From positions 1 to 64,000 of the forward strand of contig JAFRPY010000087.1 in assembly GCA_017428925.1 (NCBI GenBank): DNA of 64,000 bases, given 5' to 3'. Positions 36,832 to 43,774 of the stretch are shown in pieces. This stretch comes from Prevotella sp. (GTDB taxonomy: Bacteria > Bacteroidota > Bacteroidia > Bacteroidales > Bacteroidaceae). The notes below the pieces were generated by a model. It searched no databases. It was not told the origin of the DNA and saw nothing but the letters and a program-made list of their open reading frames with translations. The translations under genes and the position numbers were made by a program. Position 1 is the first letter of the stretch. Each line of letters starts with the position of its first letter.

Positions 36832-36839
36832 TATCTTTG
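36832..36839 (+). promoter_or_regulatory. Putative -7 promoter element of the M15 peptidase gene
   Basis: TATCTTTG followed by CAAAC matches the Bacteroidota -7 consensus exactly. It lies 103 bases upstream of the peptidase ATG. The usual -33 region is occupied by the dyad. Confidence 0.5.
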
Positions 36840-36859
36840 CAAACGAAAACACAGAGGAG

Positions 36860-36890
36860 CCCCACCCCATCCCTCCCCCAAGGGGAGGGT
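36860..36890 (+). repeat. Family A palindromic repeat (copy A5)
   Basis: CCCCACCCCAT flank, then CCCTCCCC and GGGGAGGG arms at 36871-36889. It lies in the 5' leader of the M15 peptidase gene. Confidence 0.85.
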
Positions 36891-36942
36891 GATGAGCGAA
36901 AGGACAATTATAAACAACAGATGTGCGCAGAGCGCATAACGA

Positions 36943-37482
36943 ATGACCATGAAAAACACTGAAATGAAGAAACAACACGCAGAGCGGATGCTGACTGCGC
37001 ATTTTTCCCTGCGAGAGATGTGTGCCAGCGGAACCGCCACCCGGCTCGGCATCAGAAATGAACCGGATGAAGAAGTAATCAATCGTTTGCAACAGTTGTG
37101 CGAACATGTGCTGGAACCCTTGCGGCAACGCTTCGGTGTAATCCGTATAACCAGCGGCTACCGTTGCGACAGGCTGAACAGGGCCGTGGGCGGCGTGAAG
37201 AACTCGCAACACCGGTTAGGCGAGGCTGCCGACATCCACGTCTCAGACATCGAGGTGGGCCGCAAGATGTTCCACTATATCAAGGAGAATCTCGAGTTCG
37301 ACCAGTTGCTTTTCGAGCATATCCATGACAACGGCACGTGCTGGTTGCATGTGAGTTATAGGGGGGCCCACCCCCAACCCCTCCCGAGGGGAGGGGCGTA
37401 CAATATACGCAGGAATCGGCGGCAGGCGATTGATAACTACGTGGCACCGCCACAATCCGTAAACCTACGGTGGGAATACTAA
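36943..37482 (+). CDS. M15-family peptidase (Peptidase_M15_3), phage-endolysin-like
   Basis: A 179-residue protein with the family core: TSGYR (residues 70-74), the metal ligands His90 and Asp97 in SQHRLGEAADIHV, and a third ligand His136 in TCWLHV. Such proteins cleave peptide bonds of peptidoglycan. Soon after the last ligand, a family A palindrome is read in frame (RGAHPQPLPRGGAYN, about 140-153), replacing the usual short C-terminus. It precedes an HU-like gene and a smalltalk gene, a trio often seen in Bacteroidota. Confidence 0.85.
   Translation: MTMKNTEMKKQHAERMLTAHFSLREMCASGTATRLGIRNEPDEEVINRLQQLCEHVLEPLRQRFGVIRITSGYRCDRLNRAVGGVKNSQHRLGEAADIHVSDIEVGRKMFHYIKENLEFDQLLFEHIHDNGTCWLHVSYRGAHPQPLPRGGAYNIRRNRRQAIDNYVAPPQSVNLRWEY
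37364..37397 (+). repeat. Family A palindromic repeat (copy A6), inside the M15 peptidase gene
   Basis: CCCACCCCCAA flank, then CCCCTCCC (37378-37385) and GGGAGGGG (37389-37396). It is in frame with the peptidase and adds about a dozen residues. Confidence 0.85.
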
Positions 37483-37530
37483 CACCCGCCAACTTAATTA
37501 TATTTATTAACCTTTTAAATTCTAATTACT

Positions 37531-37992
37531 ATGGTATTTTACAAATTGATTCAGAACATGAATGAGAGCATGGTGAAGACCTACCAGAAGTGGTATGCCT
37601 ATCCTGTAGTGACCGAAACCGTTAACCTGGACTACATCGCCGAGCGCATCCAGCGCAACTCTACCGCCAAGAGGAGTGATGCCAAGGCCGTGCTGACCGA
37701 GATGGTGGAGGTGATGACCGACTGTCTGCAAAATTCCCAACGCGTGAAAATTGAAGGCCTGGGTTCGTTCAAGATTGGTCTGAGTTCCAAGGGTGCAGAC
37801 TCTCCTGAAGATTTCAGTGTGAACGAGAATGTGAAGAACATTCGCATCATCTTCCAGCCTGAGACCAAGACCGATTCGGCTACCCACAAGCGTTCGAAAA
37901 AGATGCTCCAGGATGTCAAGCTGACCAATATCAGCGGGTTTACCACGAAGAAATCACAGGAAGCTGACGGCGGAGAGGATGAGAATCCTTAA
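37531..37992 (+). CDS. HU-like DNA-binding protein
   Basis: A 153-residue HU/IHF-like protein: MVFYKLIQNMNES, VNLDYIAERIQRNSTAKRSD, VLTEMVEVMTDCLQNSQRVK, then the arm region IEGLGSFKIGLSS and IRIIFQPETK. A low-complexity acidic tail (SQEADGGEDENP) follows. It is a paralogue of the protein at 30781. The location between an M15 peptidase and a smalltalk gene is a recurrent arrangement in this phylum. Confidence 0.88.
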   Translation: MVFYKLIQNMNESMVKTYQKWYAYPVVTETVNLDYIAERIQRNSTAKRSDAKAVLTEMVEVMTDCLQNSQRVKIEGLGSFKIGLSSKGADSPEDFSVNENVKNIRIIFQPETKTDSATHKRSKKMLQDVKLTNISGFTTKKSQEADGGEDENP

Positions 37993-38011
37993 TTCGACCG
38001 GGAATAGGGGA

Positions 38012-38042
38012 TGGTGCGGTCACACCGCACCACACCTGACGG
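38012..38042 (+). repeat. Family B palindromic repeat (copy B2)
   Basis: Stem TGGTGCGGT / ACCGCACCA with loop CAC, then the tail CACCTGACGG at 38033-38042. It lies between the HU-like and smalltalk genes. Confidence 0.85.
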
Positions 38043-38082
38043 TCTTTGCATCAGATTGTTGAACTTTAATGAATGAAAAAAG

Positions 38083-38175
38083 ATGAAAAACCTGAACTGG
38101 AAGAAAATCGTAGAGTTTGCCATCGCCGTGCTGACCGCCCTTCTGGGAGTGCTTGGCGCTAATGCGATGAGCTGA
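38083..38175 (+). CDS. Smalltalk-type small protein
   Basis: A 30-residue frame that reads MKNLNWKKIVEFAIAVLTAL and then LGVLGANAMS. Basic N-terminus, one hydrophobic helix and a short end match the tiny 'smalltalk' proteins that sit next to HU-like and cell-wall hydrolase genes in Bacteroides and Prevotella. It has a plausible AAAAAAG ribosome-site region upstream. Function is unknown; an inner-membrane location is likely. Confidence 0.75.
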   Translation: MKNLNWKKIVEFAIAVLTALLGVLGANAMS

Positions 38176-38179
38176 AGCC

Positions 38180-38217
38180 TCTCCCCCAAACCCCCTCCCC
38201 CGCAGGGAGGGGGCTTT
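38180..38217 (+). repeat. Family A palindromic repeat (copy A7), possible terminator
   Basis: CTCTCCCCCAAA flank, then CCCCCTCCC (38191-38199) and GGGAGGGGG (38205-38213) followed by CTTTT. It separates convergent genes and could terminate transcription from both sides. Confidence 0.8.
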
Positions 38218-38218
38218 T

Positions 38219-39349
38219 CTATTTATAGTACTCGGCATACCATTCAGCGAAATGGCGGAGGCCTTCGCGGAGTGGAGTGTTGGGACGGAAACCGAAATCC
38301 TGTTCTAACGGAGTAGTATCGGCATAGGTTACAGGGACATCACCGGGCTGCATGGGAACGAGTTGCTTGTGGGCTTCGAAATCGTAATCGGTGGGCAATA
38401 CACCGGCACGTACCAGTTCTTCCTGAAGGATGGTAACAAAGTCGAGCAGATTCTCGGGAGCACTGTTGCCGATGTTATACACTTTATAGGGAGGAATGGG
38501 TAGTCCGTCGTCACCCATCTGCTTTTCGGGAGCATGCTGCATGACGCGCTGGATGCCTTCCACGATATCATCGACATAGGTGAAGTCGCGCTTACAGTTG
38601 CCATAGTTGAAAATCTGGATGGTCTTTCCCTCACGGAGTTTGTTGGTGAAACCAAAGTAGGCCATGTCGGGGCGTCCGGCAGGTCCATAGACGGTGAAGA
38701 AGCGCAGACCCGTTGAGGGGATGTTGTAGAGTTTGGAATAGGCATGTGCCAGAAGTTCGTTACTCTTCTTCGTTGCGGCATAAAGGCTGACGGGATTGTC
38801 CACCTTGTCGTCGGTGCTGTAGGGAACCTTTTTATTAGAGCCGTAAACACTGGAAGATGAGGCATAGACGAGATGGAGGAACGGGGATTCTTCGTCGTGG
38901 CACGACGAAGCACTCGACTGTTCGTTGGCATGACGACAAGCCTCGAGGATGTTGTAGAAACCGATGAGGTTGCTTTCGATATAGGCATCGGGGTTGGTGA
39001 TGCTATAGCGTACACCTGCCTGTGCGGCGAGGTTCACCACTATCTGCGGATGGTATTCGGCGAAGATGCGGTCGATGAGGGCACGGTCGGCGATGTTTCC
39101 GCGGATGAAGGTGAATCCTTCGCCATGCGATGGCGAAGCACTTGACGGTTTGGCGGCTATTTCTTGCAATTCCTTGAGGCGGGCCTCTTTGAGGCGCACG
39201 TCATAGTAGTCGTTCATCGAGTCGATGCCGACGATATGGATGTTGTTGACTGTCGTTAGTAACTGCTTGGCAAGGTTGGAACCGATGAATCCGGCTACGC
39301 CAGTAAGGAAAACGGTCTTTCCTGTGAGGTCGATGTTGTATTGAAGCAT
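38219..39349 (-). CDS. NAD-dependent epimerase, UDP-glucuronate 4-epimerase-like
   Basis: A 376-residue extended SDR with NAD motif TGVAGFIG (residues 16-23), catalytic SSSS at about 164-167, Tyr190/Lys194 (YAATK), and RFFTVYGPAGRPDMA. The best match is to UDP-glucuronate 4-epimerases, which fits the neighbouring UDP-glucose dehydrogenase. Two peptides interrupt otherwise normal sequence: SSASPSHGEG (about 69-78) and SSASSCHDEE (about 145-154). Both are encoded by family B palindromes in the same frame. They fall before the FIRGNI strand and before the LVYASSSSVYG strand, i.e. in loops. Confidence 0.88.
   Translation of the reverse strand: MLQYNIDLTGKTVFLTGVAGFIGSNLAKQLLTTVNNIHIVGIDSMNDYYDVRLKEARLKELQEIAAKPSSASPSHGEGFTFIRGNIADRALIDRIFAEYHPQIVVNLAAQAGVRYSITNPDAYIESNLIGFYNILEACRHANEQSSASSCHDEESPFLHLVYASSSSVYGSNKKVPYSTDDKVDNPVSLYAATKKSNELLAHAYSKLYNIPSTGLRFFTVYGPAGRPDMAYFGFTNKLREGKTIQIFNYGNCKRDFTYVDDIVEGIQRVMQHAPEKQMGDDGLPIPPYKVYNIGNSAPENLLDFVTILQEELVRAGVLPTDYDFEAHKQLVPMQPGDVPVTYADTTPLEQDFGFRPNTPLREGLRHFAEWYAEYYK
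38890..38920 (+). repeat. Family B palindromic repeat (copy B3), inside the epimerase gene
   Basis: Stem CTTCGTCGTG / CACGACGAAG around one base (38890-38910), tail CACTCGACTG. The minus-strand gene reads it as SSASSCHDEE. Confidence 0.85.
39118..39148 (+). repeat. Family B palindromic repeat (copy B4), inside the epimerase gene
   Basis: Stem CTTCGCCAT / ATGGCGAAG with loop GCG (39118-39138) and the exact tail CACTTGACGG. The minus-strand gene reads it as PSSASPSHGEG. Confidence 0.88.
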
Positions 39350-39362
39350 AATGGGTGATTTA

Positions 39363-39390
39363 AGTGAAGAGTGAAGAGTGAAAAGTGAAG
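39363..39390 (+). repeat. Heptamer array AGTGAAG (four units)
   Basis: Four consecutive 7-base units (AGTGAAG twice, AGTGAAA, AGTGAAG) lie between the epimerase and nucleotidyltransferase genes. The reverse complement is the same heptamer as in the signal peptide of the phosphatase at 54193. Confidence 0.8.
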
Positions 39391-39393
39391 AAT

Positions 39394-39423
39394 CCCCTTC
39401 CCTTGGGAGGGATTGAGGGTGGA
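39394..39423 (-). repeat. Family A palindromic repeat (copy A8), inverted
   Basis: CCCCTTCCC / GGGAGGG arms followed by ATTGAGGGTGG, the reverse of the usual CCACCC flank. It lies between two nucleotide-sugar genes. Confidence 0.7.
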
Positions 39424-39424
39424 T

Positions 39425-40171
39425 TTACCTAAATAGCCTTTTGGCCTCTTCATAGGTGTCGAGACTGCCGATGTCGAAGCGGGTGCCTGGCATCTCGTAG
39501 GCGTGGAGGGTGGTGACACCTGCCAGATAGTGGGCGAGGTTGCCGGGGGCATCGCTGCCACAGCCGTGGTTCAGACAGTCAAGAATGAGTGGGAGGTCTT
39601 CTTTCATGTAGATATAAAAAGGAGGTACGGCCCAATGACTTTTGGGATGTTCAGGCTTCTCTTCCATGCTGAGCACTTTCCATTCATCGTCTACCTCGAT
39701 GACACCCGTGCGCTGAAGTTTGGCTATGTCGGGCTGATGGTGGCACATGATACAGGAAGTGCCTTTCTTTTTGGCAAAATCCACGAAACCTTGAAAAGAG
39801 AAATCGAGGAGATTGTCGGCGGCGGTGACGAGGAGGTCTTCGCCGTGGCACGGCGAAGTACTCGACAAGGTCTCTATAGCCAGCAAGAGGTCGCGGACGG
39901 CTCCTAATCGGGTTTCGTTGGTTTCGGTGCCGTCATCGATGATGCGGAGCGGTTTGGTGTATTGTTGTTTACTCGCCCAGTCGTTGAAAATATGGGCAAA
40001 CTTATGGTTGGTGACGATAATATGTTCGTCGATTTCAGGAATGAGGTCGATATCATCAAGCATACGCCCCAAAATGGTACTCTGACCTATTTGGAGTAGA
40101 GGCTTGGGGAAGTTCTTGGTGAGTTCGCCTAAACGAGTAGCGTAGCCTGCAGCAATGACTATATTCTTCAT
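39425..40171 (-). CDS. Sugar-phosphate nucleotidyltransferase family protein
   Basis: A 248-residue nucleotidyltransferase. It begins MKNIVIAAGYATRLGELTKN with FPKPLLQIG, a slightly unusual form of the GxGTRL...PK signature (AAGYATRL). VTAADN near 115-120 is the metal-binding region. It probably activates a sugar-1-phosphate, perhaps the product of the adjacent GHMP kinase (inference). The peptide SSTSPCHGED (about 103-112), right before the LLVTAADN strand, is encoded by a family B palindrome in frame. Confidence 0.85.
   Translation of the reverse strand: MKNIVIAAGYATRLGELTKNFPKPLLQIGQSTILGRMLDDIDLIPEIDEHIIVTNHKFAHIFNDWASKQQYTKPLRIIDDGTETNETRLGAVRDLLLAIETLSSTSPCHGEDLLVTAADNLLDFSFQGFVDFAKKKGTSCIMCHHQPDIAKLQRTGVIEVDDEWKVLSMEEKPEHPKSHWAVPPFYIYMKEDLPLILDCLNHGCGSDAPGNLAHYLAGVTTLHAYEMPGTRFDIGSLDTYEEAKRLFR
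39838..39868 (+). repeat. Family B palindromic repeat (copy B5), inside the nucleotidyltransferase gene
   Basis: Stem CTTCGCCGTG / CACGGCGAAG around one base (39838-39858), tail TACTCGACAA. The minus-strand gene reads it as SSTSPCHGED. Confidence 0.85.
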
Positions 40172-40183
40172 GGGTTGTCGTTT

Positions 40184-41392
40184 TTAAATGAACCGTGCAC
40201 CATTGTCGGGCTGAACCCAATGGATTTGGAAAGAGTGTTCGTATTCGGGGAACTGAGCAAGGTAGTGAGTGGTGAGTTCGCGGGCGATGTTCTCTTTTTC
40301 GGCGGGATCGACGAGAGCGATGCAGGCACCCTTGAATCCGGCTCCGGAGAAACGGCCCCCGTAGACACCTGGCAGCGTGCGCATGATGTCGTAGATAGCG
40401 ATGAGCTCAGGACTGCCACACTCGTAGTTGTGGATGCTGGATTCACAACTATCGAAACAGAGCTTGCCGAAGAGTTTGAGATTGCCTGTTTCCCAAGCGG
40501 TGACACCCTGACGCACGCGGCGGTATTCAGAATAGAAATGTTCGGCACGGCGGGCAAAGCGCTGAGGCATGGCGATGCGCGTCTTATCGAAGGTAGCCTT
40601 GGGGATGTCGCGGAGGAAGGTCTTGTCGAACGGTTTCAGGGGCTGGTCGGTATAGGCCAGCATGTTCCAAGCTGCCGTCTTACACTCGAAGACGCGCAGG
40701 TTGTAGTCGCTGTTGACCAGCGAACGGGTGAGTCCGCTGAAGAAGATGCCGATTTCGAAGGGTGGCATATCGGGATTACGACGGATGATGCGGTAGTCGT
40801 TGCTGTCACAGTCGAGAAACAGTAGTCCGTCTTTCTGTCCGAGGGCGATGCAAGCCTGGTCGAGGATACCGTTATTGAGACCGATATATTCCCGTTCAGC
40901 CTCCGAGGCAATCTTGATGACCTCCATGGGCTTGAGGGAGATGTTGTTGGCCTTGGCGAATGCCATGACATAGGCGATGAGGACGGCAGCCGAACTGGAG
41001 AGTCCGCCGACGGGAAGTGATCCCTGAATGACGCCTTCGATGCCTCGGGTGAGTTCGAAACGCTTGCGGAGGGCATATTTGGCACCTCGGGCATAGTCGC
41101 CCCAGTTGTGCTCGCGAACTTGAGTAGGGCGGTTGATATCGAATTCGATATCGCCTTCGAAAGAGCGGGATGAGAGCTTGACAAGACTGTCTTCACGAAT
41201 GTCAAACCAAAGGTCGACACCCTTATTAATGGCAAAGCCTGTTACAATTCCGTGCTGATGGTCGACATGGGCGCCGAGGGGGCAGACACGGTAGGGGGAG
41301 TAGATATGGTAGGAAGGAGACCCAACCGGAGACCCACCCCTGCCCTCCCTGTTTAGGGAGGGAGTTTTTATTTCTTTATTATTATTGTTCAT
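40184..41392 (-). CDS. Galactokinase-like GHMP kinase
   Basis: A 402-residue GHMP kinase. It has a galactokinase-type signature VCPLGAHVDHQHG at about residues 36-48 and the ATP-binding motif PVGGLSSSAAV at 127-137, with a C-terminal GGRFSGAGFKGACIAL. The ATG at 41392 (MNNNNKEIK) is preferred; the longer frame would overlap the upstream dehydrogenase gene. Residues about 10-26 (TPSLNREGRGGSPVGSP) come from a family A palindrome and form an N-terminal extension before the normal start of the fold. Given the company, it may phosphorylate galactose or a galacturonic/glucuronic acid; GLGL-type specificity is not provable here. Confidence 0.85.
   Translation of the reverse strand: MNNNNKEIKTPSLNREGRGGSPVGSPSYHIYSPYRVCPLGAHVDHQHGIVTGFAINKGVDLWFDIREDSLVKLSSRSFEGDIEFDINRPTQVREHNWGDYARGAKYALRKRFELTRGIEGVIQGSLPVGGLSSSAAVLIAYVMAFAKANNISLKPMEVIKIASEAEREYIGLNNGILDQACIALGQKDGLLFLDCDSNDYRIIRRNPDMPPFEIGIFFSGLTRSLVNSDYNLRVFECKTAAWNMLAYTDQPLKPFDKTFLRDIPKATFDKTRIAMPQRFARRAEHFYSEYRRVRQGVTAWETGNLKLFGKLCFDSCESSIHNYECGSPELIAIYDIMRTLPGVYGGRFSGAGFKGACIALVDPAEKENIARELTTHYLAQFPEYEHSFQIHWVQPDNGARFI
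41331..41362 (+). repeat. Family A palindromic repeat (copy A9), inside the galactokinase-like gene
   Basis: GACCCACCCCTG flank, then CCCTCCCT (41343-41350) and AGGGAGGG (41355-41362). It is read in frame at the N-terminus of the kinase. Confidence 0.85.
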
Positions 41393-41411
41393 ATTTTCTT
41401 TTAGGATTTTT

Positions 41412-41442
41412 CTTCGCCGTGCGACGGCGAAGCACCGGACGG
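41412..41442 (+). repeat. Family B palindromic repeat (copy B6), between kinase and dehydrogenase genes
   Basis: Stem CTTCGCCGT / ACGGCGAAG with loop GCG, tail CACCGGACGG. It lies in the 73-base gap between two minus-strand genes, 50 bases from copy A9. Confidence 0.85.
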
Positions 41443-41465
41443 CATTGGCGTTTAAGAGGGGGGAA

Positions 41466-42872
41466 TTAGTCGCGACGGAAGAGGTCGCGGGTGTAGACTT
41501 TTTCCTCCACATCATCGAGGACGGCATCGTAGCGGTTGGCGATAATGGCATGTGACTGTGCCTTGAATTGGGCAAGGTCGTTGACGACACGGCTTCCGAA
41601 AAAAGTGGCACCATCGGGAAGTGTGGGCTCGTAGATGATAACAGTGGCACCCTTTGCCTTGATGCGCTTCATCACACCCTGAATGGATGATTGACGGAAA
41701 TTGTCGGAGTTGGCTTTCATGGTTAGGCGGTAAATGCCGATAATGACTTCGCCATCCGATGGCGAAGCACCAAACGACTTGCCTCCTTCCATAGCGGGAG
41801 AGTACTGGTTGTTTTGCGTATAGCTGTAGTAACCAGCCTTTTTGAGCACCTGGTCGGCTATGAAGTCTTTGCGAGTGCGGTTGCTTTCCACGATGGCGGT
41901 CATCATGTTCTGCGGGACATTCTGATAGTTGGCCAGCAACTGTTTGGTGTCCTTTGGCAGACAGTAACCACCGTAACCGAATGATGGGTTGTTGTAATGG
42001 GTTCCGATACGAGGGTCGAGACCGATGCCCTGGATGATGGCCCTACTATCGAGACCTTTCACTTCGGCATAGGTGTCAAGTTCGTTGAAATAGCTCACAC
42101 GTAGGGCGAGGTAGGTGTTGGCAAAGAGTTTGACAGCCTCTGCCTCCTTCATGCCCATGAAAAGGCAGGGGATGCCTTTGTTTTCTTCACTGTGACACGA
42201 CGAAGCACTCGACGCCGCTTCGGCGGGGCCAATAGCTCCTTCTACCAACAGGGAGGCGAAGGTGTGGGCATATTCTTCGGCTTTAGGGTTGCCAAAAGCA
42301 TCGATGGCAGCATTTTCCTTGATGAACTCTTGGCTGTCAATGTTCTTTGGATAGCCTACAATGATACGGCTGGGATAGAGGTTGTCGTAGAGGGCCTTGC
42401 TCTCGCGCAGGAACTCGGGAGAGAAGAGTAGGTTGAACTTTTTGTCGCGCAACTGGGGTGTACTGGCGAATTTCAGCGCATAGCGCACGTAGAGGTTACG
42501 GCAATAGCCCACGGGAATGGTGCTCTTGATGACCATGACGGCATCGGGATTGACCGAAAGAACAAGGTCGATGACATCTTCGATGAGATGAGTATCGAAA
42601 AAATTCTTTACTGGATCGTAGTTGGTTGGAACGGCAATAACGACGAATTCGGCATCCTGATATGCGGCTTTCCCATCGAGCGTTGCTTTCAGGTTGAGGT
42701 TTTTCTCTGCCAAATATTTTTCAATGTAGTCATCCTGTATCGGAGACTTCCGGTTGTTGATCATCTCCACTTTTTCTGGGATGACATCAACTGCCGTCAC
42801 TTCGTGATTCTGCGCCAGCAAAGTGGCGATAGACAGGCCAACATAGCCTGTTCCAGCTACTGCAATTTTCAT
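41466..42872 (-). CDS. ugd: UDP-glucose 6-dehydrogenase
   Basis: A 468-residue enzyme. The NAD motif is [13 protein letters not shown] at residues 7-19, [12 protein letters not shown] is at about 150-161, and catalytic Cys304 lies in [13 protein letters not shown]. It oxidises UDP-glucose to UDP-glucuronate, the natural precursor for the epimerase at 38219. The protein is longer than usual (about 390-440). Two extra peptides come from family B palindromes: [10 protein letters not shown] at about 221-230, just before [11 protein letters not shown], and [10 protein letters not shown] at about 366-375, just before [11 protein letters not shown]. Both keep the frame open. Confidence 0.9.
   Translation of the reverse strand: MKIAVAGTGYVGLSIATLLAQNHEVTAVDVIPEKVEMINNRKSPIQDDYIEKYLAEKNLNLKATLDGKAAYQDAEFVVIAVPTNYDPVKNFFDTHLIEDVIDLVLSVNPDAVMVIKSTIPVGYCRNLYVRYALKFASTPQLRDKKFNLLFSPEFLRESKALYDNLYPSRIIVGYPKNIDSQEFIKENAAIDAFGNPKAEEYAHTFASLLVEGAIGPAEAASSASSCHSEENKGIPCLFMGMKEAEAVKLFANTYLALRVSYFNELDTYAEVKGLDSRAIIQGIGLDPRIGTHYNNPSFGYGGYCLPKDTKQLLANYQNVPQNMMTAIVESNRTRKDFIADQVLKKAGYYSYTQNNQYSPAMEGGKSFGASPSDGEVIIGIYRLTMKANSDNFRQSSIQGVMKRIKAKGATVIIYEPTLPDGATFFGSRVVNDLAQFKAQSHAIIANRYDAVLDDVEEKVYTRDLFRRD
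41747..41777 (+). repeat. Family B palindromic repeat (copy B7), inside the dehydrogenase gene
   Basis: Stem CTTCGCCAT / ATGGCGAAG with loop CCG (41747-41767); the tail CACCAAACGA has diverged. The gene reads it as [10 protein letters not shown]. Confidence 0.8.
42185..42215 (+). repeat. Family B palindromic repeat (copy B8), inside the dehydrogenase gene, degenerate stem
   Basis: CTTCACTGTG and CACGACGAAG no longer pair fully (mismatches in the middle), with tail CACTCGACGC. The gene reads it as [10 protein letters not shown]. Confidence 0.75.
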
Positions 42873-42879
42873 GATAAAC

Positions 42880-43728
42880 TTATTTTACTAAACTGGTGAT
42901 GGGACTGCGGGCACCTTTCATGTTGGTGAGGAAAGCCTTGGCAGAACCGAATTTCAGGAACATATCCAGACGTATAGGAATGTGATTAGTATCGTCGGTG
43001 ACATAGAAACGTACAATCTCGCGGTACTTGGCATCGTCGTTATCGTATTCCATGTAGGAGAGTTCCAGACAACGGTATTTCTTGCCGTTGTCAGCCTTGA
43101 TGGTACTCTTGCCACGATAGCGGAGCTGTCCCTTCTCGATGCTGTTGCCATCGGCGATGGGGAAATTGACGACATGTCCCTTTTTCCAACCCTCGGGGTC
43201 GAAACTGCGTGCACGGAGGAAAATGTTCATCATGTCGTAGACGCATTCGTTCATCTGTTTTTTATGCCATTCATGTTTCCCCTCATGATTGATACGGTGC
43301 TGGTTCAGATTGGTCCGGTTCCCCTCATAGGTATACCAAACCTCATCGACGGTGTAGCGTTTTCCTTCGCGTGCTCCCTTGCGGAAATACAGGGGAGCCA
43401 GTTCGGTGGAAGAGTAGCAAAGCAATGTGTCGCGTAGAACGAACATCTGGTCGACCTCTTTGTTGCCTCGTGTGGTGAGTGAGGCCCGAAAGGCATCTAT
43501 TCCCTTATATTTGCTCTGGACAGTGTACATAGAAGCCGTTCCGGCCTTTACCCATACGAATTTCCAGTTGTAATACAGATTGTAAGACAGGAATTCGCCA
43601 CCTTTGAAAGCCGTGTTGCGGAAAGTGCACTGTGCCTGGGCACTGACAGGCATCAAGGCAAACAGGCTACAGAGCAATAGGCTCTTCATTGTTTTTTCAA
43701 ATCTGATAGACATGTTATTTGTATTCAT
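42880..43728 (-). CDS. DUF3108 domain-containing periplasmic protein
   Basis: A 282-residue protein with a hydrophobic signal sequence ([18 protein letters not shown]), so it is exported. An alternative ATG at 43689 would give a tighter signal peptide. The body ([53 protein letters not shown]) matches DUF3108, a beta-rich envelope family of unknown function. It follows the Ig-like lipoprotein gene and precedes the UDP-glucose dehydrogenase gene by 7 bases. Confidence 0.85.
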   Translation of the reverse strand: MNTNNMSIRFEKTMKSLLLCSLFALMPVSAQAQCTFRNTAFKGGEFLSYNLYYNWKFVWVKAGTASMYTVQSKYKGIDAFRASLTTRGNKEVDQMFVLRDTLLCYSSTELAPLYFRKGAREGKRYTVDEVWYTYEGNRTNLNQHRINHEGKHEWHKKQMNECVYDMMNIFLRARSFDPEGWKKGHVVNFPIADGNSIEKGQLRYRGKSTIKADNGKKYRCLELSYMEYDNDDAKYREIVRFYVTDDTNHIPIRLDMFLKFGSAKAFLTNMKGARSPITSLVK

Positions 43729-43774
43729 TGTTTTTTGTTTTATAAGATGACGAACATTTGACGTTATGTCCGGA

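Noticed and set aside
38180..38217. Family A copies as ordinary terminators only
   Set aside because: Copy A7 may end transcription, but four copies are inside coding frames and lack a following T-run, so termination cannot be the general role.
41393..41650. N-terminal extension of the galactokinase-like frame
   Set aside because: It overlaps the UDP-glucose dehydrogenase gene and a family B repeat and has no kinase similarity; the ATG at 41392 is the better start.
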